Of a stretch of DNA of 64,000 bases, positions 26,784-36,203 are shown in pieces. Each line of letters opens with the position of its first letter. Within the stretch, counting starts at the first letter, position 1. The DNA comes from Allomuricauda sp. ARW1Y1 (GTDB lineage: Bacteria; Bacteroidota; Bacteroidia; Flavobacteriales; Flavobacteriaceae), in assembly GCF_013407935.1 (NCBI RefSeq), contig NZ_JACBZU010000008.1:1-64000 (forward strand). The letters run 5' to 3'. The notes below the pieces were generated by a model. That model saw only the letters and a list, made by a program, of their open reading frames with translations. It was not told where the DNA came from and did not search any database. Position numbers and translations under genes: made by a program.

Positions 26784-28253
26784 ATGAACTTGGACCATAC
26801 CAAAATCAATACGCTTGGCGAACTAAAAGCGGCGGGTTATACCAGCAAAAGTATCAAGGATGAACTTCGGGAGAACCTTTTGGAAAAGATAGCCAAAAAG
26901 GAACAAGTCTTCGAAGGGGTTTGGGGATATGAGAATTCCGTAATCCCAGAATTGGAAAGAGCGATTTTATCCCGTCACAATATCAACTTATTGGGACTAA
27001 GAGGGCAGGCCAAAACACGCTTGGCCCGCTTGATGGTGCAACTTTTGGATGAATGGATGCCCATTGTGAAGGGTTCCGAAATCCATGACGACCCCTTGGC
27101 GCCCATTTCCCGATTTGCGACCGAGTTGGTAAAGGAAAAAGGGGATGAAACGCCAATCAGTTGGGTGCACCGCAGTGAGCGCTTCTATGAAAAATTGGCC
27201 ACTCCCGACGTAACCGTAGCGGATTTGATTGGTGATGTGGACCCCATTAAAGCGGCCAATCTAAAATTATCTTACGCCGATGACAGGGTGATTCACTTTG
27301 GAATGATACCGAGGGCCAACCGTTGTATTTTTGTCATCAACGAACTCCCTGACCTTCAAGCAAGGATTCAAGTAGCGTTGTTCAATATCCTGCAGGAAGG
27401 AGACATACAGATTAGAGGCTTCAAGCTTAGGTTGCATTTGGATATTCAATTTGTGTTTACGGCCAACCCCGAAGATTACACCAACAGGGGCAGTATTGTC
27501 ACCCCATTGAAAGACAGGATTGGTTCCCAAATATTGACGCATTATCCTGAAAATATTGAGGTAGCAAAAAAAATCACTAAGCAGGAAGCGAAACTAGATA
27601 AGCGTCAGTCTGATTTTGTGTATGTTCCCGAAATCGCCATGGATTTGCTGGAACAAATCAGTTTTGAAGCTAGAAAAAGTGAGTACGTAGATGCTAAAAG
27701 TGGCGTAAGTGCACGTATGAGCATCACCGCTTTTGAAAATTTATTGAGTACTGCCGAACGCAGGGCCATTATGGCTGGAGACCAAAAGACCACACTGCGT
27801 TTGAGCGATTTTATGGGTATAGTGCCCTCAATTACTGGAAAAATAGAATTGGTGTATGAAGGAGAGCAGGAGGGAGCAGGCTCAGTGGCCGAAAACCTGA
27901 TTGAAGATGCGATAAAATCCTTGTTTCCCAATTACTTCCCGAAAATCGACAAGCTTCAGCGCAAAGAAGAAGAAAATGAATATGATGAATTGGTAAGCTG
28001 GTTCTTTGATGGCGAAGGTTTCGATTTATTGGATGATGAAAAAGATGACGATTATAAATCAAAATTGGACTCCATCGGCCCATTAAACCAACTGATAAAG
28101 GAGTATCAGCCCGATGCCTCAAGAGAGGATGTATATTTTTTGAAAGAGTTACTGCTTTGGGGCTTGGTGGCCTATAAAAAATTGAGCAAACACCGCTTTC
28201 AGCAAGGCTATCAGTTTAAAGATCTTTATGGAAGCTATATCCGAGGCCTGTAA
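26784..28253 (+). CDS. MoxR/Mg-chelatase-type AAA+ ATPase
   Basis: 489 residues. Walker A is NLLGLRGQAKTRLARLM (about residue 73 on), the Walker B-like strand is RCIFVINELPDLQARIQVALFN with Asn where Asp is usual, and sensor/arginine region FVFTANPEDYTNRGSIVTPLKDRIGSQI. The C-terminal part is a helical lid with acidic stretches (DEKDDDYK). It resembles magnesium-chelatase I subunits and MoxR ATPases and is paired with the VWA protein upstream, nine bases away. Two bases separate its stop from the convergent membrane protein gene. Confidence 0.87.
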   Translation: MNLDHTKINTLGELKAAGYTSKSIKDELRENLLEKIAKKEQVFEGVWGYENSVIPELERAILSRHNINLLGLRGQAKTRLARLMVQLLDEWMPIVKGSEIHDDPLAPISRFATELVKEKGDETPISWVHRSERFYEKLATPDVTVADLIGDVDPIKAANLKLSYADDRVIHFGMIPRANRCIFVINELPDLQARIQVALFNILQEGDIQIRGFKLRLHLDIQFVFTANPEDYTNRGSIVTPLKDRIGSQILTHYPENIEVAKKITKQEAKLDKRQSDFVYVPEIAMDLLEQISFEARKSEYVDAKSGVSARMSITAFENLLSTAERRAIMAGDQKTTLRLSDFMGIVPSITGKIELVYEGEQEGAGSVAENLIEDAIKSLFPNYFPKIDKLQRKEEENEYDELVSWFFDGEGFDLLDDEKDDDYKSKLDSIGPLNQLIKEYQPDASREDVYFLKELLLWGLVAYKKLSKHRFQQGYQFKDLYGSYIRGL

Positions 28254-28254
28254 G

Positions 28255-28737
28255 CTATTGCCAAATGTTTAGGTTGTCGTTGTAGTTCTCAAAATTATAG
28301 ACACCCACGAATCGTTTCCTTAACCAAAAGGTGTAAAGCGTCAGAATCGGTAAAATACTGTAGAGTACCACGGAGAGAGTCGCGATGGGCTTAAAAGTAG
28401 TTGGGATTACGTGTTGTCCGTAGAATTCTATCGAATTTAAAACAGCTACGCTATCATATATTTTAAAAAGGTATACGATCATTATGGCGTAGAGCACATA
28501 TTCGATATTACGCATCTTTGGGTCGGGAAGTTCATCTTCGGTAATTTTAAACCAAACCACGTAGAGGTACAGAAAATGAACGGAGGCCAATAGTGGGAAT
28601 ATGTAGTTGTCCGGCTTTAAAAAATAAAATTGATTGGTGTACACTCCATAAAAGCTCAACACTATAAGGCTTGCCAAAACGGCTACACTGGCCAAGATAT
28701 TCCTTTTCCAAGTGATGATTTTTGATATTGTATGCAT
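28255..28737 (-). CDS. Hypothetical four-helix membrane protein
   Basis: 160 residues with four hydrophobic segments (about residues 14-32, 46-63, 78-98 and 118-138), short polar loops and a C-terminal tail ending NFENYNDNLNIWQ. No conserved motif I can name. It is convergent with the MoxR-type gene and followed on its upstream side by a 150-bp spacer without evident features. Confidence 0.65.
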   Translation of the reverse strand: MHTISKIITWKRNILASVAVLASLIVLSFYGVYTNQFYFLKPDNYIFPLLASVHFLYLYVVWFKITEDELPDPKMRNIEYVLYAIMIVYLFKIYDSVAVLNSIEFYGQHVIPTTFKPIATLSVVLYSILPILTLYTFWLRKRFVGVYNFENYNDNLNIWQ

Positions 28738-28890
28738 CTTTAACTTCGATTTGGGACTATTGATAAGTTAAAGAACGGGGTTTTTGGAGTACTATTTCAA
28801 AGAAATCGATGACCCGCAAACCAATGTTGGATAATGCGAAAAATCCGTCATGAAACGCACAAAAATGGATATAAAAACATCCTGAAGAAA

Positions 28891-29775
28891 TCAGTCAAAC
28901 AAGTCTGATGACAGATACCGGTCCCCGCGGTCACAAACAATGGAAACGATGGTGCCACTTTCCAAAGCGTTTGCCAATCGCAAAGCGACAGTAGCGGCTC
29001 CTCCGCTGCTCATTCCGGAAAATATGCCTTCCTCTCGCGCCAAACGCTTGGCCATTTCAATAGCTTCCTGTTCACTGACTTCCATTACAGTATCCACTTT
29101 TTCAGGATTGAAGATTTTTGGCAGGTATGCTTCGGGCCATTTTCGTATGCCCGGAATCTTAGCATCGTCCGTGGGTTGTACGCCCACAATTTGTATGTCC
29201 GGATTCTGTTCCTTCAGATAAGTAGAAGTGCCCATAATGGTCCCCGTAGTTCCCATACTGGAAACAAAATGGGTGACTTGACCATCGGTATCCTTCCAAA
29301 TTTCAGGTCCCGTTGTTTTGTAGTGCGCTTTCCAATTATCGTTGTTCGAGAATTGATTGAGCATCTTAAAGCCATCTTCCTTTACCTTGGTTTCGGCATA
29401 ATCGCGGGCACCTTCAATACCCACATCGGCAGAAGTCAAGGTCACCTTTGCGCCATAGGCACGCATGGTCTGAACACGTTCTTTTGTAGAGTTTTCGGGC
29501 ATCACCAATTCAATGTCAAGGCCAAAAAGGCTAGCTATCATGGCCAAAGCAATACCGGTGTTGCCGCTAGTGGCCTCAATCAATTTGGTCTCTTTGGTAA
29601 AATCACCGCGCTCCAGACCACTTTTGATCATGTTGTAGGCAGGACGGTCTTTAACGCTTCCACCAGGATTGTTTCCCTCAAGTTTAAAAAAAAGTCTTAC
29701 GTTAGGATTGGTATTCAATACTTTGGATTCCACCATGGGGGTGTTTCCGATAAGGTCTAGTATGCTGTTAGACAT
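28891..29775 (-). CDS. cysM: Cysteine synthase CysM
   Basis: 294 residues, the CysM length. PLP-dependent beta-replacement on O-acetylserine to give cysteine. PLP lysine in EGNNPGGSVKDRPAYNM, EATSGNTGIALAMIA, phosphate-binding VSSMGTTGTIMG, and C-terminal GIFSGMSSGGAATVAL with IVSIVCDRGDRYLSSDLF. Eight bases overlap the upstream serine acetyltransferase gene, so the two enzymes of cysteine synthesis are made together. Confidence 0.94.
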   Translation of the reverse strand: MSNSILDLIGNTPMVESKVLNTNPNVRLFFKLEGNNPGGSVKDRPAYNMIKSGLERGDFTKETKLIEATSGNTGIALAMIASLFGLDIELVMPENSTKERVQTMRAYGAKVTLTSADVGIEGARDYAETKVKEDGFKMLNQFSNNDNWKAHYKTTGPEIWKDTDGQVTHFVSSMGTTGTIMGTSTYLKEQNPDIQIVGVQPTDDAKIPGIRKWPEAYLPKIFNPEKVDTVMEVSEQEAIEMAKRLAREEGIFSGMSSGGAATVALRLANALESGTIVSIVCDRGDRYLSSDLFD

Positions 29776-30559
29776 TTGGGGTTGTCTTTATTTTGATTTC
29801 TGGTTTGTGATAAACAGTTGAGTTGGGCGGCACGGAGGAAGTGATCCATGCATTACCACCAATGACGGAATTGGCCCCCACTACGGTTTCACCGCCTAAA
29901 ATGGTAGCATTGGCATATATGGTCACATTGTTTTCAATGGTCGGGTGCCGTTTTGTTTTTTCCAAATTCTTCGCCACATACAAGGCACCCAAGGTCACCC
30001 CTTGGTAAATTTTAACGTTGTCGTGGATTACGGCAGTTTCCCCGATGACCACACCTGTGGCATGATCGATAAAAAAGGATTTACCAATGGTAGCTCCAGG
30101 GTTGATGTCGACCCCGGTTTGTCTATGCGCATATTCCGTCATCATTCGTGGAATCAAAGGAACACCCTCCGCATAAAGCTCGTGCGCCAAGCGATAGATG
30201 GCGATGGCATAAAAACCTGGGTAGGCCATGTAGATTTCTTGGATAGAAAGGGAAGCTGGGTCACAATTTAAGATGGCCTCGGCATCCAAAATTAGGTTTT
30301 CCAGAATCTTTGGTAAATGTTCCACATATTCGTTCCAGAGTTCCTCACTGGGCTTTTCCAAGTCCCAGCAGGCCATGTCCATCAGCCTATTGAACTTTTT
30401 TTCCAATAATTCCAAGTTGACCGCTACGGGGGTATTGGCGTCAAATAAGGTGTGAAAAAGCGTATCCGTGAAATCCTCGGTCTCTTGTTTCAAACGAAAA
30501 TCCAAGTAAGGCAGCTTTTTGTGCCTAATGAGTTCGGCTATAATTCTCTCCTTGTCCAT
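29768..30559 (-). CDS. epsC: Serine O-acetyltransferase EpsC
   Basis: 263 residues. Acetylates serine with acetyl-CoA to supply CysM. A helical N-terminal region (~130 residues) is followed by the left-handed beta-helix typical of SATs: HRQTGVDINPGATIGKSFFIDHATGVVIGETAVIHDNVKIYQGVTLGAL (catalytic H and D included), then NNVTIYANATILGGETVVG. The C-terminus is extended and ends in IKIKTTPNV. Translationally overlapped by cysM. Confidence 0.93.
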   Translation of the reverse strand: MDKERIIAELIRHKKLPYLDFRLKQETEDFTDTLFHTLFDANTPVAVNLELLEKKFNRLMDMACWDLEKPSEELWNEYVEHLPKILENLILDAEAILNCDPASLSIQEIYMAYPGFYAIAIYRLAHELYAEGVPLIPRMMTEYAHRQTGVDINPGATIGKSFFIDHATGVVIGETAVIHDNVKIYQGVTLGALYVAKNLEKTKRHPTIENNVTIYANATILGGETVVGANSVIGGNAWITSSVPPNSTVYHKPEIKIKTTPNV

Positions 30560-30650
30560 ACTGCGGTTTATAGTCTAAAATTAGACAAAACCTTACCAAA
30601 CCATGGTATAAAAGGCTAACTTTAGAGTAAAAATAACATATTACCGATAT

Positions 30651-31334
30651 ATGGCATCCAATGTAACCATCTCTAAGGAAGTTTTTGATTTTTTGACCGA
30701 ATTGGAGAAAAATAATGACCGGGATTGGTTTGAAGCAAACAAGAAAACCTTCAAAAAACGGCAATCGGAGGTCAAAAATTTTCTGGAAGCGGCCAAACTT
30801 AATTTGAGCCATCATGATGAGATTGAAAAAATGAAGTTGTTCCGGATTTACAGGGATGTACGTTTTTCCAAGGATAAAAGTCCGTATAAAGCCCATTTTG
30901 CTGGTTTCTTTTCCCGGTTGGGCGCACATTTACGAGGAGGATACTACATTCATCTAAAGCCTGGTCAATCCTTTTTGGGAGTTGGGTTTTGGGCTCCGGA
31001 GAAGGAAGACCTTTTTCGTATACGCAAAGAATTGGAGATGGACGCGGATGAATTTCGCAAGGTTATCAACCAGCCCGAATTAAAATCGATTTGGGGCGAG
31101 CTACAGGGCGACGAAGTGAAAACGGCTCCCAAGGGATTTGACAAGGAACATCCCGATATTGACCTTATCCGAAAAAAGCAATTCGTTTTTATGCGGAATT
31201 TCAAGGATTCGGAAGTGTTGTCGTCCACTTTTTTGGATGAAGTGGACAGGTCATACAAGGCCATTCGCCCTTATTTTGATCTAATGAGCGAAATTCTCAC
31301 CACTAATTTAAACGGCGAGTCAATTCTGGAATAA
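30651..31334 (+). CDS. DUF2461 domain-containing protein
   Basis: 227 residues covering the whole DUF2461 domain: FLTELEKNNDRDWFEANKKTFKKRQSEV near the N-terminus, RIYRDVRFSKDKSPYKAHFAGFFSR, GYYIHLKPGQSFLGVGFWAP, then ADEFRKVINQ and DHPDIDLIRKKQFVFMRNF-type segments. Widespread but uncharacterised family. It is convergent with and overlaps the next minus-strand gene by 15 bases. Confidence 0.9.
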   Translation: MASNVTISKEVFDFLTELEKNNDRDWFEANKKTFKKRQSEVKNFLEAAKLNLSHHDEIEKMKLFRIYRDVRFSKDKSPYKAHFAGFFSRLGAHLRGGYYIHLKPGQSFLGVGFWAPEKEDLFRIRKELEMDADEFRKVINQPELKSIWGELQGDEVKTAPKGFDKEHPDIDLIRKKQFVFMRNFKDSEVLSSTFLDEVDRSYKAIRPYFDLMSEILTTNLNGESILE

Positions 31335-31733
31335 CGTTTCTTCCTCTAAAAGCTGTATTTGATCCTTGAGACGCTCCACCACCATGTTCATCATACGCTT
31401 GTTTAATGCAGAGGAATTGGTGATGTAATCGCGATATTCTTCCACCGTAAACTGGCCAATAACCATTCCCTTTAGGGAATTTCGGAACTTGATGTCCTTT
31501 TGGATGGCCCGCTCAATATACTGGAACTTTTTCTCCAAGGAAAGTTCGTAGAAAACACCTTTATGCTTGTTCGCATAATTTTTGAAGGCCTCTATCAACA
31601 AATAATTTTGGAGTTTGAGCACCGGGCGAAGAGTCTTGTTCTGAAAATGCTCGTCAAAACCCATTTGGCTGTTAAAATGTGTGGATGAAATGGTGGGACG
31701 AATGTCCAATCGGCGGTCGGATGCTGAATCCAT
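31320..31733 (-). CDS. Conserved flavobacterial protein, often mislabelled 'glyoxalase'
   Basis: 137 residues from the ATG at 31733 (an in-frame GTG-type extension to 31769 adds a hydrophobic, unconserved leader). The protein is helical and charged: LRPVLKLQNYLLIEAFKNYANKHKGVFYELSLEKKFQYIERAIQKDIKFRNSLKGMVIGQFTVEEYRDYI in consecutive segments, then a C-terminal helix. I recall close flavobacterial relatives carrying an unsupported glyoxalase label; no vicinal-oxygen-chelate motif is visible. The 3' end overlaps the DUF2461 gene. Confidence 0.7.
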   Translation of the reverse strand: MDSASDRRLDIRPTISSTHFNSQMGFDEHFQNKTLRPVLKLQNYLLIEAFKNYANKHKGVFYELSLEKKFQYIERAIQKDIKFRNSLKGMVIGQFTVEEYRDYITNSSALNKRMMNMVVERLKDQIQLLEEETLFQN

Positions 31734-32049
31734 TGCTGTGATTTTTAATAAAATTACAGAATCAACCACCGCACACTTTTAAATAGGGCAATAGTTGTCA
31801 ACGATGTTATGAACAAATTGCAGTTTGTGTCCATTTGGACTTCAAAACAACTTCGAAATCCAATAAATGGCTAGACAAAGTATGCACACTGTAAATTCAA
31901 TCAGCACTAAATACCTGAAGAGTTTGACGATTTTAATGGGTCTATTGAAAGGTGTCATGTCTTAAAAATACTAAAAAAGAAACAATCTTGGTCCTGTCTG
32001 CCAGAAAGCAAAATGCTATTTTTATATTCTATTCGCAACTAGAACGCAT
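31734..32049. other. Intergenic region with one doubtful mini-ORF
   Basis: 316 bases between two divergent genes. I see no repeat, strong hairpin or RNA gene. A 32-codon plus-strand frame at 31867-31965 (MARQSMHTVNSIST..., with a weakly hydrophobic KSLTILMGLLKGVM segment) exists but has no further support. AT-rich stretches near 32020 may hold the promoter of the DUF72 gene. Confidence 0.4.
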
Positions 32050-32949
32050 ATGAAATTCGGAAAAGTAGACCATCCTGAAAACGTTGATTTTACCATTCCC
32101 CCTGATCATCCCGATACCCAAGTTGTTTTGTCCAAAACCAAGACTGGCGCTAAAACCAAGGTATATGTGGGCTGTGCCAAGTGGAACAGGCAAGATCTGA
32201 AGAATTTTTACCCGAGGGGCACAAAAGATGAACTGGAATACTATTCGACCCAATTCAACAGTATTGAACTGAATGCGACCTTTTACCGCATCTTTCCTGC
32301 GGATACTTATGAAAAATGGCGCGACAAAACCCCGGAGGACTTCAAATTCTTCCCAAAAATGACCAATGAGGTCAGCCATTTGCGCCGTATGAACGATAAG
32401 GCGCTCGAGGCGGTGGACCGGTATTTGGCCGTAACCCCTTTGCTTGGGGACAAACTCGGCACCATCTTTTTACAAATGCACAACAACTTTGGTCCCAAAA
32501 ACTGGGATAGGGTAGTGCGGTTTGTGGAATATTGGCCCAAGGAATTTCCGCTGGCCATGGAATTTCGACACACCGATTGGTTCAATGATGAAAAAGTGGC
32601 ACAGGAACTTTTCCATTTATTGGAAGAAAACAACATCACCAATGTTTTGGTGGATACCGCAGGCAGACGAGACCTTATGCATATGCGATTGACCACTAAC
32701 GAGGCCTTTATTCGTTATGTAGGAGCCAACCATCCTTCGGATTATCCCCGTTTGGATGACTGGATAGATCGATTGTCTTCGTGGATAGCCATGGGGCTTG
32801 AACACATTCACTTTTTTGTGCATCAGAACATGGAGGTAGAATCACCCCTCTTATCGGCTTATTTTATAAAACAACTAAACTCCAAATTGGGTTTTGACCT
32901 ACATATTCCCAAAACTACGCTGCCGCCGCAGAATGGGCTGTTCGATTAA
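32050..32949 (+). CDS. DUF72 domain-containing protein (YecE-like)
   Basis: 299 residues. TIM-barrel-like DUF72 family: VYVGCAKWNRQDLKNFYPRG, YYSTQFNSIELNATFYRI, FKFFPKMTNEVSH, GTIFLQMHNNFGPKNWDRV, LAMEFRHTDWFND, and a late YVGANHPSDYPRLDDWIDRLSSW. Widely conserved, uncharacterised; a nuclease or hydrolase role has been suggested in the literature without firm proof. Monocistronic by spacing. Confidence 0.9.
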   Translation: MKFGKVDHPENVDFTIPPDHPDTQVVLSKTKTGAKTKVYVGCAKWNRQDLKNFYPRGTKDELEYYSTQFNSIELNATFYRIFPADTYEKWRDKTPEDFKFFPKMTNEVSHLRRMNDKALEAVDRYLAVTPLLGDKLGTIFLQMHNNFGPKNWDRVVRFVEYWPKEFPLAMEFRHTDWFNDEKVAQELFHLLEENNITNVLVDTAGRRDLMHMRLTTNEAFIRYVGANHPSDYPRLDDWIDRLSSWIAMGLEHIHFFVHQNMEVESPLLSAYFIKQLNSKLGFDLHIPKTTLPPQNGLFD

Positions 32950-33120
32950 AAATCGCCGAATTCATCAAGTCAAAAATCCCAAACGGCAAAAATTACACAC
33001 TCAACAGTTGTTCCCACCCAAAAGTTTCAAATTCACAATTCACATGAATTTAAAGGGTTGGCCAGCATATTCTTATAGGTATTGGACTAACTTTGCAATG
33101 GAATTCAAAATATTTCAACT

Positions 33121-33540
33121 ATGCGATTTCATACAAGAAAATGGGTTAAACCAGAAGATTTGAACGCCAATGGAACGCTTTTCGGGGGCAAGGTGCTGGC
33201 CTGGATAGACGAAGAGGCGGTATTGTACAGCATCATTCAGTTGGAGAACAAAAAAATCGTGACCAAGTACATGTCCGAGATCAATTTTATGAGTACCGCC
33301 CACGAGGGAGACATTATTGAAATCGGGATTGAAGTCATAAAATTCGGGGTCACCTCAATTTCGCTCAATTGTGAAGTACGAAACAAGATGACCCACGAAA
33401 GTATTGTTACGGTTGACAATATCATTATGGTCAATCTAGATGAAAACGGCAACCCTAAGCCACACGGCAAAACAAAAATCGAATACGTAAAGGACCGATT
33501 GGCGAAAAAAGAAAAAGAAGAGGATAAAGCCGCTTCCTAA
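33121..33540 (+). CDS. Acyl-CoA thioesterase (hotdog fold)
   Basis: 139 residues. Hotdog domain with NANGTLFGGKVLAWIDEEAVLYS, the typical start of ACOT/YciA-type acyl-CoA hydrolases, and FMSTAHEGDIIEIGIEVIKFGVTSISLNCEVRNKM with a strand pattern as in the family. The C-terminal ~20 residues are Lys/Glu-rich. A TAnnTTTG-like box TAACTTTG is at 33088-33095. The gene overlaps the convergent dipeptidase gene by four bases. Confidence 0.88.
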   Translation: MRFHTRKWVKPEDLNANGTLFGGKVLAWIDEEAVLYSIIQLENKKIVTKYMSEINFMSTAHEGDIIEIGIEVIKFGVTSISLNCEVRNKMTHESIVTVDNIIMVNLDENGNPKPHGKTKIEYVKDRLAKKEKEEDKAAS

Positions 33541-34820
33541 TCCATGGTTTGGGCCACGGCCTGAACTTCGTCCAAGACGCGCAAAAGGTTACCGCCCCAT
33601 AATTTAGCGATTTCTTCCTCGGTATACCCTCTTTTGACCAGTTCCAAGGTAACATTGAAGGTTTCCGAGGCATCGGACCAGCCTTCGATACCGCCACCTC
33701 CATCAAAATCGGAACTGATACCTACGTGGTTAATACCGATCAACTTTACCATATAGTCAATGTGGTCCACAAAGTCGGCAACATTAACAGCTGGTGGGGC
33801 AGAAGCATCTGTTTCGGCCCATTCCTCGCCAATGTTCATCACTTTTCGATAGTTTGCGAAAAACTCCTCCCGTTGCGCATCGGTCAGTGTAGCAAATTGA
33901 GAGCGCTCGTACCAAGCAACTCCTAAGGAATCCGCTACTTTTTTATACACTTCGGTCATGTAGGCAGATCGCGCTTCGTGCTTTTCGGTGTTCAAATAGG
34001 AGCTAAAGGCCACTGTTTGCACTACACCACCATTTTCTTTCATCAACATCAGTTGTTCGTCGTCCAAGTTTCGGCTGTGGTCGCAAAGTGCCCTAGCAGA
34101 AGAATGCGAGGCAATAATGGGAGCCTTAGACAGCGCTATCATTTGTTTCATCGCTTCTTTGGATGGATGGGACACATCGATCATGATTCCTACACGGTTC
34201 ATTTCTGCTACCGCCTTCTTGCCCAATTCGCTTAGGCCGTTATGCAACCAAACGCTATCTCTTTCCCCTGTGTTCGAATCACTGAATTGGCTGTGACCGT
34301 TATGGGAAAGCGACATGTAAAGTGCTCCTCTTTTTTGGTATTCCTCTATTTTGGATAGATCTTCACCGATGGGATAAGCATTTTCAACTCCGATCATGGC
34401 CACTTTTTTGCCAGATGCGGCAACACGTCTTACGTCGTCCGAAGTTAACGCCAATTCTATCTGGTCCGGTGCTATCTCTTCACAGAGTCGGTGAATGGCA
34501 TCGAACTTGGCCATGGCATTTTCGGATGCCTTGGCATATCCTTCGGTGGTCAACGTATCCTGACCTGTATACACGATCAAAAAGACGGCATCCAGTCCAC
34601 CTTCTTTCATTTTGGGAAGGTTGACTTGGGTTTCCAGTCGTTGGGTGTAGTTAATGCTGTCCGTAAAGTTTTGCACGTTGATATCGTCGTGCGTATCGAT
34701 AGTGATCACGGAATCATGAATCCGTTGTGCTTTTTCTTCCAAGCTTTCTGTTTTTTCAGGTTTTTTCTCCGCACAGGAGACAAGTAAGGCAAGGATCAAT
34801 AGTAAACTTAAATATTTCAT
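33537..34820 (-). CDS. M19 (renal-type) membrane dipeptidase, lipoprotein
   Basis: 427 residues. Lipoprotein signal MKYLSLLLILALLVSCAEKK with Cys16. Zinc amidohydrolase barrel of family M19: VITIDTHDDINV (H-x-D ligands), VAMIGVENAYPIGEDL, LSHNGHSQFSDSNTG, GIMIDVSHPSKEAM, PIIASHSSARALCDHSRNLDDEQL, and HVGISSDFDGGGGIEGW. Predicted to hydrolyse dipeptides, including D-containing ones, in the periplasm. Confidence 0.93.
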   Translation of the reverse strand: MKYLSLLLILALLVSCAEKKPEKTESLEEKAQRIHDSVITIDTHDDINVQNFTDSINYTQRLETQVNLPKMKEGGLDAVFLIVYTGQDTLTTEGYAKASENAMAKFDAIHRLCEEIAPDQIELALTSDDVRRVAASGKKVAMIGVENAYPIGEDLSKIEEYQKRGALYMSLSHNGHSQFSDSNTGERDSVWLHNGLSELGKKAVAEMNRVGIMIDVSHPSKEAMKQMIALSKAPIIASHSSARALCDHSRNLDDEQLMLMKENGGVVQTVAFSSYLNTEKHEARSAYMTEVYKKVADSLGVAWYERSQFATLTDAQREEFFANYRKVMNIGEEWAETDASAPPAVNVADFVDHIDYMVKLIGINHVGISSDFDGGGGIEGWSDASETFNVTLELVKRGYTEEEIAKLWGGNLLRVLDEVQAVAQTMD

Positions 34821-34949
34821 GGTTGGTTTTTTTTACACATACAAATAACGCAATTTGACAACAAAATCCGAATGCTACGGAACAATAAATTGTAATCCCT
34901 TGGTATTATCCACACTTTTAAGTGTAATAATAACCATTAGCACAAGACA

Positions 34950-35729
34950 TTGGGAACACGAGAACTATTGAGGTATCTGGAAAAGTTGGAAATCGGATTG
35001 AGCTCATTCTCCTACGAAGAGTTGGGCGTGGTAGAGGCCGGAAAGCTTAAAAAGTCCTTTGAGGTATTTAAAATGGGGCTGGAAAATAAAGTTTTTGGGG
35101 CCTCAGAAATGAAACAGCTCGAAAACATCTACGAAAAAGTGGGTATCCAAAGCTTGGACAAAAGGGAGTTTAACGAGGTGAATCCGGACAAATTGATTTC
35201 CCTTGTTGGCGCACTTGAAGCCACAACACTGTCCCCAGAGCAACAGGAACTTGTGAATGAACTTAAAAAACTGGCCCAACATCCGAAGAAAAACACACAG
35301 AATCAACATAAAAATGTAGACGGTATGTCCACCGATTTTGAATTTATAGAAAAAAGCTTGCAAGCTGGTTTCTCTTCCCAAAAAATTGACCTTCAGCCTG
35401 TTTTGGAAGACTGCATGGGCCAAATGGAGCTTTTGGAAGAATTGGTTCGCATGTTCCAACAGCATGTTTTTGAGTTTATAGGAAGTGCCAAGGTCAATCT
35501 AATCAACAAAAACTTTGTGGAACTGGAGCTTTCCTGTCAAAAAATAATGCCATCCCTGCGCATGATGAAAACTTTTGGGCTGCTGGAAGTTGCTCAGCAG
35601 ATTTCAAGACTGTGTAAAACGGATAGGGATGAAAGACATTTGAATTTTTTATACGACCAGTTTCTGCAGGAATATCCCAAGATTCAAGAGCAGATAGATT
35701 TTGAAATGGAGATATTCAGAACCTTGTAA
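34950..35729 (+). CDS. Hpt-like helical protein lacking the phospho-histidine
   Basis: 259 residues, TTG start. The C-terminal ~95 residues have the helical-bundle pattern of Hpt domains (MELLEELVRMFQQHVFEFIGSAKVNLINKNFVELELSCQKIMPSLRMMKTFGLLEVAQQISRLC), but at the place of the H-x-L-K-G phosphotransfer motif I read CQKIMPSLRMM, without the His. The N-terminal half is charged and helical. It may be a signalling adaptor descended from an Hpt domain; it could also be unrelated helical repeats. An ACACTT-TT-AAGTGT dyad at 34912-34925 precedes it. The next small gene starts 10 bases after. Confidence 0.6.
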   Translation: MGTRELLRYLEKLEIGLSSFSYEELGVVEAGKLKKSFEVFKMGLENKVFGASEMKQLENIYEKVGIQSLDKREFNEVNPDKLISLVGALEATTLSPEQQELVNELKKLAQHPKKNTQNQHKNVDGMSTDFEFIEKSLQAGFSSQKIDLQPVLEDCMGQMELLEELVRMFQQHVFEFIGSAKVNLINKNFVELELSCQKIMPSLRMMKTFGLLEVAQQISRLCKTDRDERHLNFLYDQFLQEYPKIQEQIDFEMEIFRTL

Positions 35730-35739
35730 AAAAGTGAAG

Positions 35740-36093
35740 ATGGCGACCCATGAGCTTCCCAAATACTTGCAAAGTGTTTTTTACCCTTTGTTTCAGCATA
35801 CTACGGACCTGGAGTGCCAATTGTTGCTGTTGGATGAAATGTTGGAAGTAGGGGACCATAAGGAAATACCCTTTTTGAAGGAACTGGAGTCGCATGACAA
35901 TCCCAAAATTAGCAGCAAGGCCTTTCAAATTAAGAATGAACTGCAGGAAAAATTGGGATTGATGACAGAAACCGAACGAAGAAGATTGCCCATGAACCTT
36001 TGCTTTATTTACGACGAGTTCAACATTCGTCCCAGTAAAGTGGACAAGGAGTTGGATTTTGAGATAGCATTGGACATTTTGAACATGAAATAA
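35740..36093 (+). CDS. Hypothetical helical protein (117 aa)
   Basis: ATG at 35740; an in-frame start at 35701 would overlap the previous gene. The sequence is all-helical and reminiscent of a HEAT-type repeat (VGDHKEIPFLKELESHDNPKISSKAFQIKNELQEKL), with C-terminal NLCFIYDEFNIRPSKVDKELDFEIALDIL. No family recognised. Ten bases separate it from the Hpt-like gene, so the two are probably cotranscribed and may act together. Confidence 0.6.
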   Translation: MATHELPKYLQSVFYPLFQHTTDLECQLLLLDEMLEVGDHKEIPFLKELESHDNPKISSKAFQIKNELQEKLGLMTETERRRLPMNLCFIYDEFNIRPSKVDKELDFEIALDILNMK

Positions 36094-36203
36094 AAAAGGA
36101 TTTCACCACCCGAAGCAGGTGTTTCACCACAATTTGAGGAAAGCACATAATCTTTGAAATGAAATCACGTTATACAAAGACCCAAACTTAAATTGAGATA
36201 ACG

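Noticed and set aside
31867..31965. 32-codon frame as a real gene
   Set aside because: No terminator, promoter box, paralogue or protein-like pattern beyond weak hydrophobicity; mentioned only in the intergenic entry.
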